Source of the DNA: Rhodococcus tibetensis
GTDB lineage: Bacteria; Actinomycetota; Actinomycetes; Mycobacteriales; Mycobacteriaceae
NCBI RefSeq assembly: GCF_024438035.1
Contig: NZ_JANFQF010000003.1
Span: 186,001-250,000, forward strand
Reading direction: 5' to 3'
Length of the DNA: 64,000 nt
In this document: positions 60,560-64,000 of the stretch, piece after piece
Layout of the letters: the number at the start of each line of letters is the position of its first letter
Position numbering within the stretch: position 1 is the first letter of the stretch
Translations under genes and position numbers: made by a program
Notes under the pieces: model-generated
The model's input: the letters and a program-made list of their open reading frames with translations, nothing else
The model's database searches: none
What the model was told of the DNA's origin: nothing

Positions 60560-61489
60560 ATGACCTTCAACGAGGGCGCCCGCATGGACTCCGGCCGGGT
60601 GTCGGTCGGGGGTGGGGGCGGAGGTGGTGGCCTCGGTGGCAAATTTGCGATGGGCGGCGGCGCCGGCGGCCTGATCGTGCTGGTTCTCGCTCTGTTGCTC
60701 GGCGGCGACCCCGGATCCCTTCTCGGTGGGCTGAGTGGGGCCACCGACCCGTCGGCCCAGAGTCCCGGCACCAGCCTCGAAGACTGCGAGACAGGCGCGG
60801 ATGCCAATCGCGACGTGAACTGCCGGGTCGTGTTCACGGTCGGCAGTCTCGACTCGGTGTGGGGGCAGGAACTCGGTACACAGACCGGGACCGACTACAT
60901 CGCGCCCGAGGTTGTGCTGTTCTCCGGCGCGGTGAACACCGGGTGTGGAAACGCCACCAGCGAAGTCGGCCCGTTCTACTGCCCGGCGGATTCGACGGCC
61001 TACTTCGACACCAGCTTCTTCCAGCTCCTCGTCGACCGCTTCGGATCGAGCGCCGGGCCCCTCGCCCAGGAGTACGTCGTGGCGCACGAGGTCGGCCACC
61101 ACATCCAGAATCAGCTCGGAGACATCGGCCGGGCGCAAACCGATCCGCGCGGAGCCGACTCGGCGGCAGTCCGGACCGAATTGCAGGCCGACTGCTACGC
61201 CGGCGTGTGGGCCCACTTCGCCGACACCCTCCCCGCACCCGACGGCGGGCCCCCGTTCCTGAACACGCTCACCGACACCGACATCCAGGATGCGCTGTCC
61301 GCAGCCTCATCGGTGGGCGACGACCGGATCCAGCAGTCCGCGGGCGGAAGGGTCAATCCCGAAGGGTGGACGCACGGCTCCTCCGAACAACGCCAGAAGT
61401 GGTTCGTCACCGGATACCGGACGGGCCGGGTCGAAGCTTGCGACACCTATTCGGCCCGCGATCTCAACAGCCCGCCCGCACTGCGCTGA
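60560..61489 (+). CDS. Neutral zinc metallopeptidase (YpfJ family)
   Basis: Product of 309 residues from the ATG at 60560, with a glycine-rich cytoplasmic N terminus, one membrane helix (about 33-50) and an extracytoplasmic domain. The zinc motif is VVAHEVGHHIQNQLG (about 174-188), with a further Glu in ELQADCYAGVWAHFA and four cysteines. The partner substrate is unknown. Divergent from aspS (145 nt), as in mycobacteria (Rv2575 by memory). Upstream in-frame residues (MCVSGNSYPL...) lie in the promoter region and look non-coding. Confidence 0.88.
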   Translation: MTFNEGARMDSGRVSVGGGGGGGGLGGKFAMGGGAGGLIVLVLALLLGGDPGSLLGGLSGATDPSAQSPGTSLEDCETGADANRDVNCRVVFTVGSLDSVWGQELGTQTGTDYIAPEVVLFSGAVNTGCGNATSEVGPFYCPADSTAYFDTSFFQLLVDRFGSSAGPLAQEYVVAHEVGHHIQNQLGDIGRAQTDPRGADSAAVRTELQADCYAGVWAHFADTLPAPDGGPPFLNTLTDTDIQDALSAASSVGDDRIQQSAGGRVNPEGWTHGSSEQRQKWFVTGYRTGRVEACDTYSARDLNSPPALR

Positions 61490-61524
61490 CCAGCCCCAGT
61501 CCCGGCAGCCGACGAGGAGACGCC

Positions 61525-61956
61525 ATGTCGTTCACCGATCAAGAAATCGCCTATCTCCGGTCACAACCTGTCGCAAGGGTTTCCACGGTCTCCCCTGACG
61601 GGCAGCCCGACGTGGTTCCGCTCGCGTTCGAATTCGACGGGACATATTTCTGGATCGGTGGTTCCGGGCCTTCCGTGACCGGGACGCGGAAGTTTCGCAA
61701 CATCTGTGCTGGCAACGTCAAGGTGGCCTTGGTGGTCGACGACCTGGTGTCGTTCGATCCGTTCGTTGCCCGCTCCATCCGGATTTACGGTGTGGCCGAT
61801 CAGCCGATCGAGCGCGACGGCATGGTCGGCCCGGGTATGTATGTGCGCATCACACCGACGATCTCCTGGAGCTGGAACATGGCGGGCGAGCCTGCCGGCA
61901 CCGAATGGTATGAACCGACGCGGACGGTCCACCTGGCGCCCGACGAGGACTCCTGA
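61525..61956 (+). CDS. PPOX-class (F420/FMN) oxidoreductase
   Basis: A 143-residue split-barrel flavin/deazaflavin protein: AYLRSQPVARVSTVSPDGQPDVVPLAFEFDG (N-terminal strand and cofactor edge), GTRKFRNICAGNVKVALVVDDL and RIYGVADQPIE. Lengths and motifs fit the PPOX-class F420-dependent oxidoreductases frequent in mycobacteria and rhodococci, but FMN as cofactor cannot be excluded. ATG at 61525 with GAGGAGA upstream. It converges on the radical SAM gene with only 10 nt between stops. Confidence 0.85.
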   Translation: MSFTDQEIAYLRSQPVARVSTVSPDGQPDVVPLAFEFDGTYFWIGGSGPSVTGTRKFRNICAGNVKVALVVDDLVSFDPFVARSIRIYGVADQPIERDGMVGPGMYVRITPTISWSWNMAGEPAGTEWYEPTRTVHLAPDEDS

Positions 61957-61966
61957 ATGGTTCCGA

Positions 61967-63010
61967 TCAGAACAGGGTGAGCGTGGATCCGGTACGGCCG
62001 GCTTCGACGAGGTCGCGGCGCTCGGTCGCGGCCCGACTGGCCGATCCGGCGTCACGATGTTTCGCCCGCCCGCCCAATCCGTGGCGCTCGACGAGAGGGT
62101 CGACGCGCTCCTTCAGCCAGGAGTTGTATTCGGGTGGCACGTAGGCGGAGCGCCCGTACAACTGCCGGTACTGCCGTATCAGTGCAGGATGCTCGGTGGC
62201 GAGCCAATTCATGAACCAGCCTTTGGTGCTCCCCCGCAGATGCATCGGCAGCACCGTCGCCCGGGATGCTCCCGCCGCGGCGATCGCCTCGAGCAAACCA
62301 TCGAGGTGCCGCGCCGAATCCGTCAGGAATGGGATAACCGGGGCGACCATCACATTGCACGTCATCCCCGCATCCGTGATGGTCCGGATCAGATCGAGGC
62401 GGGCCCTGGGCGACGGAGTGCCGGGTTCGATCGACTTCTGCAGATCGGCGTCGTGAATGGCCAACGACACGCCGATACTGACCGGGACCTGTTGTGCAGC
62501 CAGGGTCAAGAGCGGAAGGTCGCGTCGCAGCAGCGTTCCTTTCGTCAGAATCGAGAAGGGTGTCGCCGACTCGGTCAGTGCCCGGATGATCCCCGGCATG
62601 AGCCGGTACCGGCCCTCCGCCCGCTGATACGGGTCGGTGTTGGTGCCCAACGCTACGTGCTCGTGTTTCCACGACTTGCGGTTCAATTCTTTCCGAAGCA
62701 CTGCCGCAACGTTCGTCTTCACCACGATCTGACTGTCGAAATCCCGCCCGGCGTCGAGATCGAGATACTCGTGGGTGGGCCGGGCGAAGCAGTAGCGACA
62801 CGCATGTGAGCACCCCCGAAAGGCGTTGACCGTGTAGCGGAACGGAAGCTGCGACTCGTCGGGTGTCTTGTTGAGCGCACTCTTGCACAACACTTCGTGA
62901 AAGGTGATGCCCTCGAAGTCCGGCGTCTGCACGCTGCGCACCAGCCCCGCCCGCTCGAGCCCGGGCAACGCTCCGTCGTCCGCGTCGAGCGCTTGCCCAT
63001 CCCACCTCAT
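61967..63010 (-). CDS. Radical SAM protein of the Rv2578c family
   Basis: A 347-residue SplB-like radical SAM protein. The cluster motif FRGCSHACRYCFARPTHEYLD (three Cys, about 65-85) is complete; VSLAIHDADLQKSIEPGTPSPRARLDLIRTI and VMVAPVIPFLTDS follow, ending in a Cys-free C terminus. The nearest characterised relative in motif is spore photoproduct lyase, but the substrate is unknown. The promoter has a TTGACA -35 (63040-63045) and a LexA-type box between it and the start, so DNA-damage induction is likely. Confidence 0.88.
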   Translation of the reverse strand: MRWDGQALDADDGALPGLERAGLVRSVQTPDFEGITFHEVLCKSALNKTPDESQLPFRYTVNAFRGCSHACRYCFARPTHEYLDLDAGRDFDSQIVVKTNVAAVLRKELNRKSWKHEHVALGTNTDPYQRAEGRYRLMPGIIRALTESATPFSILTKGTLLRRDLPLLTLAAQQVPVSIGVSLAIHDADLQKSIEPGTPSPRARLDLIRTITDAGMTCNVMVAPVIPFLTDSARHLDGLLEAIAAAGASRATVLPMHLRGSTKGWFMNWLATEHPALIRQYRQLYGRSAYVPPEYNSWLKERVDPLVERHGLGGRAKHRDAGSASRAATERRDLVEAGRTGSTLTLF

Positions 63011-63018
63011 AGGTACAT

Positions 63019-63034
63019 GCGAACATGTGTTCTA
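63019..63034. promoter_or_regulatory. LexA (SOS)-type box in the radical SAM gene promoter
   Basis: GCGAACATGTGTTCTA contains GAAC-ATGT-GTTC and fits the actinobacterial SOS consensus TCGAAC-N4-GTTCGA except for the outer bases. It lies just downstream of a perfect -35 TTGACA on the minus strand (63045-63040) and ends 9 nt before the ATG, so bound LexA would overlap the promoter core. Confidence 0.6.
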
Positions 63035-63137
63035 ACCGGTGTCAAGGGGGGCCGAAGTTCGACCGCGCGTAGCGACGTCGACAGCGGGGTACTCGCGGGA
63101 ACGTCGACCGCCCGACTACATCCCCTGCGAGGTATCC

Positions 63138-63638
63138 ATGTCCACTGACGCCATAGTGCTTCTGCGAAACGACCACAAGGCAATCCGGAAACTCTTCCGC
63201 GAGTTCCGCAGCGCCGGCCCTGACGCCGAAACCGAGAAGGGGCGCATCGTCGACCAGATCATCGAGGCGCTGACCGTGCACACCTACATCGAGAACGAGT
63301 GCATGTACCCCGAGGTGCGCAAGCTCGCCCCCGATCTCGAAGACGACATCCTGGAGTCGTACGAGGAGCATCACGTCGCCGATGTCCTGGTGATGGAACT
63401 TGCGGCCATGAAGCCCGACAACGAGCGATTCGACGCGAAGACCACTGTTCTCATCGAGAGCGTCGAGCACCACATCGAAGAAGAGGAACAGGAGTGGTTC
63501 CCGAAAGTTCGGGAAGAGTTGGGGCGCAAGCAGCTTCAGGAGATGGGCGCACGACTGCTGGAATGGAAGGAAAAGGCACCCCGCTCGCCCGCACAGCCGT
63601 CGGCGTTGAAGAAGACGGTCGACGCCGTCATCAAGTGA
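63138..63638 (+). CDS. Hemerythrin HHE-domain protein
   Basis: A 166-residue four-helix bundle with two HHE units: LLRNDHKAIRKLFREF, ALTVHTYIENECMYPEV, SYEEHHVADVLVMEL and ESVEHHIEEEEQEWFPKV. The His and Glu ligands of the di-iron site are all seen. Such proteins in actinobacteria bind oxygen or act in redox and iron handling. The ATG at 63138 is preceded by GAGG. Divergent from the radical SAM gene; whether the LexA site also affects it is unknown. Confidence 0.87.
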   Translation: MSTDAIVLLRNDHKAIRKLFREFRSAGPDAETEKGRIVDQIIEALTVHTYIENECMYPEVRKLAPDLEDDILESYEEHHVADVLVMELAAMKPDNERFDAKTTVLIESVEHHIEEEEQEWFPKVREELGRKQLQEMGARLLEWKEKAPRSPAQPSALKKTVDAVIK

Positions 63639-63902
63639 CGTCCCGATCGTCGTAACTGCGGGCGCTGGACCTCGCTCGCCCGACAAAGCGTGTGCACCAG
63701 GGACTGAACGGGACCGGGGATTGGACGTGTGCCTAGTAGCGCGGCCAGAGCACCATCGTGTACAACAGTGATGCGGGTCTGTGATGCAAACCACACCTCC
63801 GTGTTACCGAACGAGACCGGCTACCTGGAATCGAAACACTCTCCTCCCGGAGATCGCAGTGGCAGTGCGGATCCTCCGCCGGGGAAGGAAAGGACACCCT
63901 GC
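63639..63902. promoter_or_regulatory. Upstream region of the WS/DGAT gene with a CRP-type site
   Basis: TGTGATGCAAACCACA (63780-63795) matches the CRP consensus TGTGA-N6-TCACA at nine of ten positions and lies about 107 nt before the next start. I see no gene or terminator hairpin in the rest of this 264-nt stretch. A Shine-Dalgarno (AAGGAAAGGA, about 63885-63894) precedes the start. Confidence 0.5.
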
Positions 63903-64000
63903 ATGCCCCTGCCGATGTCGCCGACCGATTCACTGTTCCTACTCGGCGAGTCGCGGGAGCACCCGATGCACGTCGGGGGCCTGGCCGTGTTCACGCCTCC
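63903..64000 (+). CDS. Wax ester synthase/diacylglycerol acyltransferase (WS/DGAT), N-terminal fragment
   Basis: Only 32 codons are in the window. They read MPLPMSPTDSLFLLGES then REHPMHVGGLAVFTP, closely following the conserved N terminus of actinobacterial bifunctional WS/DGAT proteins (MSPTDSMFLL...REHPMHVGGL). These enzymes make wax esters and triacylglycerol for lipid storage, which rhodococci accumulate strongly. The gene runs off the right edge; the catalytic HHxxxDG motif is outside. Confidence 0.85.
   Translation, partial: MPLPMSPTDSLFLLGESREHPMHVGGLAVFTP

Overview
The window is high-GC chromosomal DNA from an actinomycete of the Corynebacteriales, most likely a large-genome Rhodococcus (R. 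jostii/opacus type). The pointers are GTG starts in many genes, the mycobacterial-type integration host factor mIHF, a PriA without helicase motifs, the whiA-yvcK-rapZ-uvrC string, a mycofactocin-type SDR behind KstR-like boxes, and a wax ester synthase/DGAT start at the right edge. Gene order follows two blocks of the Mycobacterium tuberculosis chromosome as I remember them (about Rv1379-Rv1448 and Rv2533-Rv2578), joined here between pyrR and nusB. It is core chromosome: I see no rRNA, tRNA, CRISPR array, insertion sequence or prophage.

Left third (1-30 kb). The end of opcA and pgl (pentose phosphate pathway) run rightward and converge on the glycolytic/anaplerotic run gap-pgk-tpiA-secG-ppc. 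Upstream of that lie whiA-yvcK-rapZ-uvrC with 4-10 nt overlaps, then a riboflavin operon (ribD-ribE-ribBA-ribH plus a small PH-domain membrane protein), rpe, and rsmB/fmt. Two segments that look like later insertions interrupt the conserved order: an SDR gene with two KstR-type operators plus an MmcQ/YjbR gene, and a secreted lipase plus a PadR regulator. Then come priA, metK, coaBC, rpoZ, gmk and mihF.

Middle (29.5-48 kb). The pyrimidine operon pyrR-pyrB-pyrC-(membrane protein)-carA-carB-pyrF has a PyrR-type RNA loop next to the pyrR ribosome binding site. It is preceded by nusB, efp and pepQ. The shikimate genes aroC-aroK-aroB follow, lacking the dehydroquinase gene, together with a prepilin peptidase, aroE, mltG and ruvX.

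Right third (48-64 kb). alaS, rarA and a kinase-fold protein are followed by a tightly coupled three-gene unit: a DUF389 membrane protein, a fused circularly permuted ATP-grasp/alpha-E protein, and a transglutaminase-like protein. This unit is the best candidate in the window for a poorly understood biochemical system. After it come aspS, a zinc metallopeptidase, a PPOX/F420-type oxidoreductase, a radical SAM protein with a LexA-type box inside its promoter, a hemerythrin and the start of a WS/DGAT gene with a CRP-type site upstream.

Most genes from ppc to aspS lie on the minus strand and many overlap by 1-4 nt, so translational coupling is common. Comparisons with other genomes are from memory; no database search was run.
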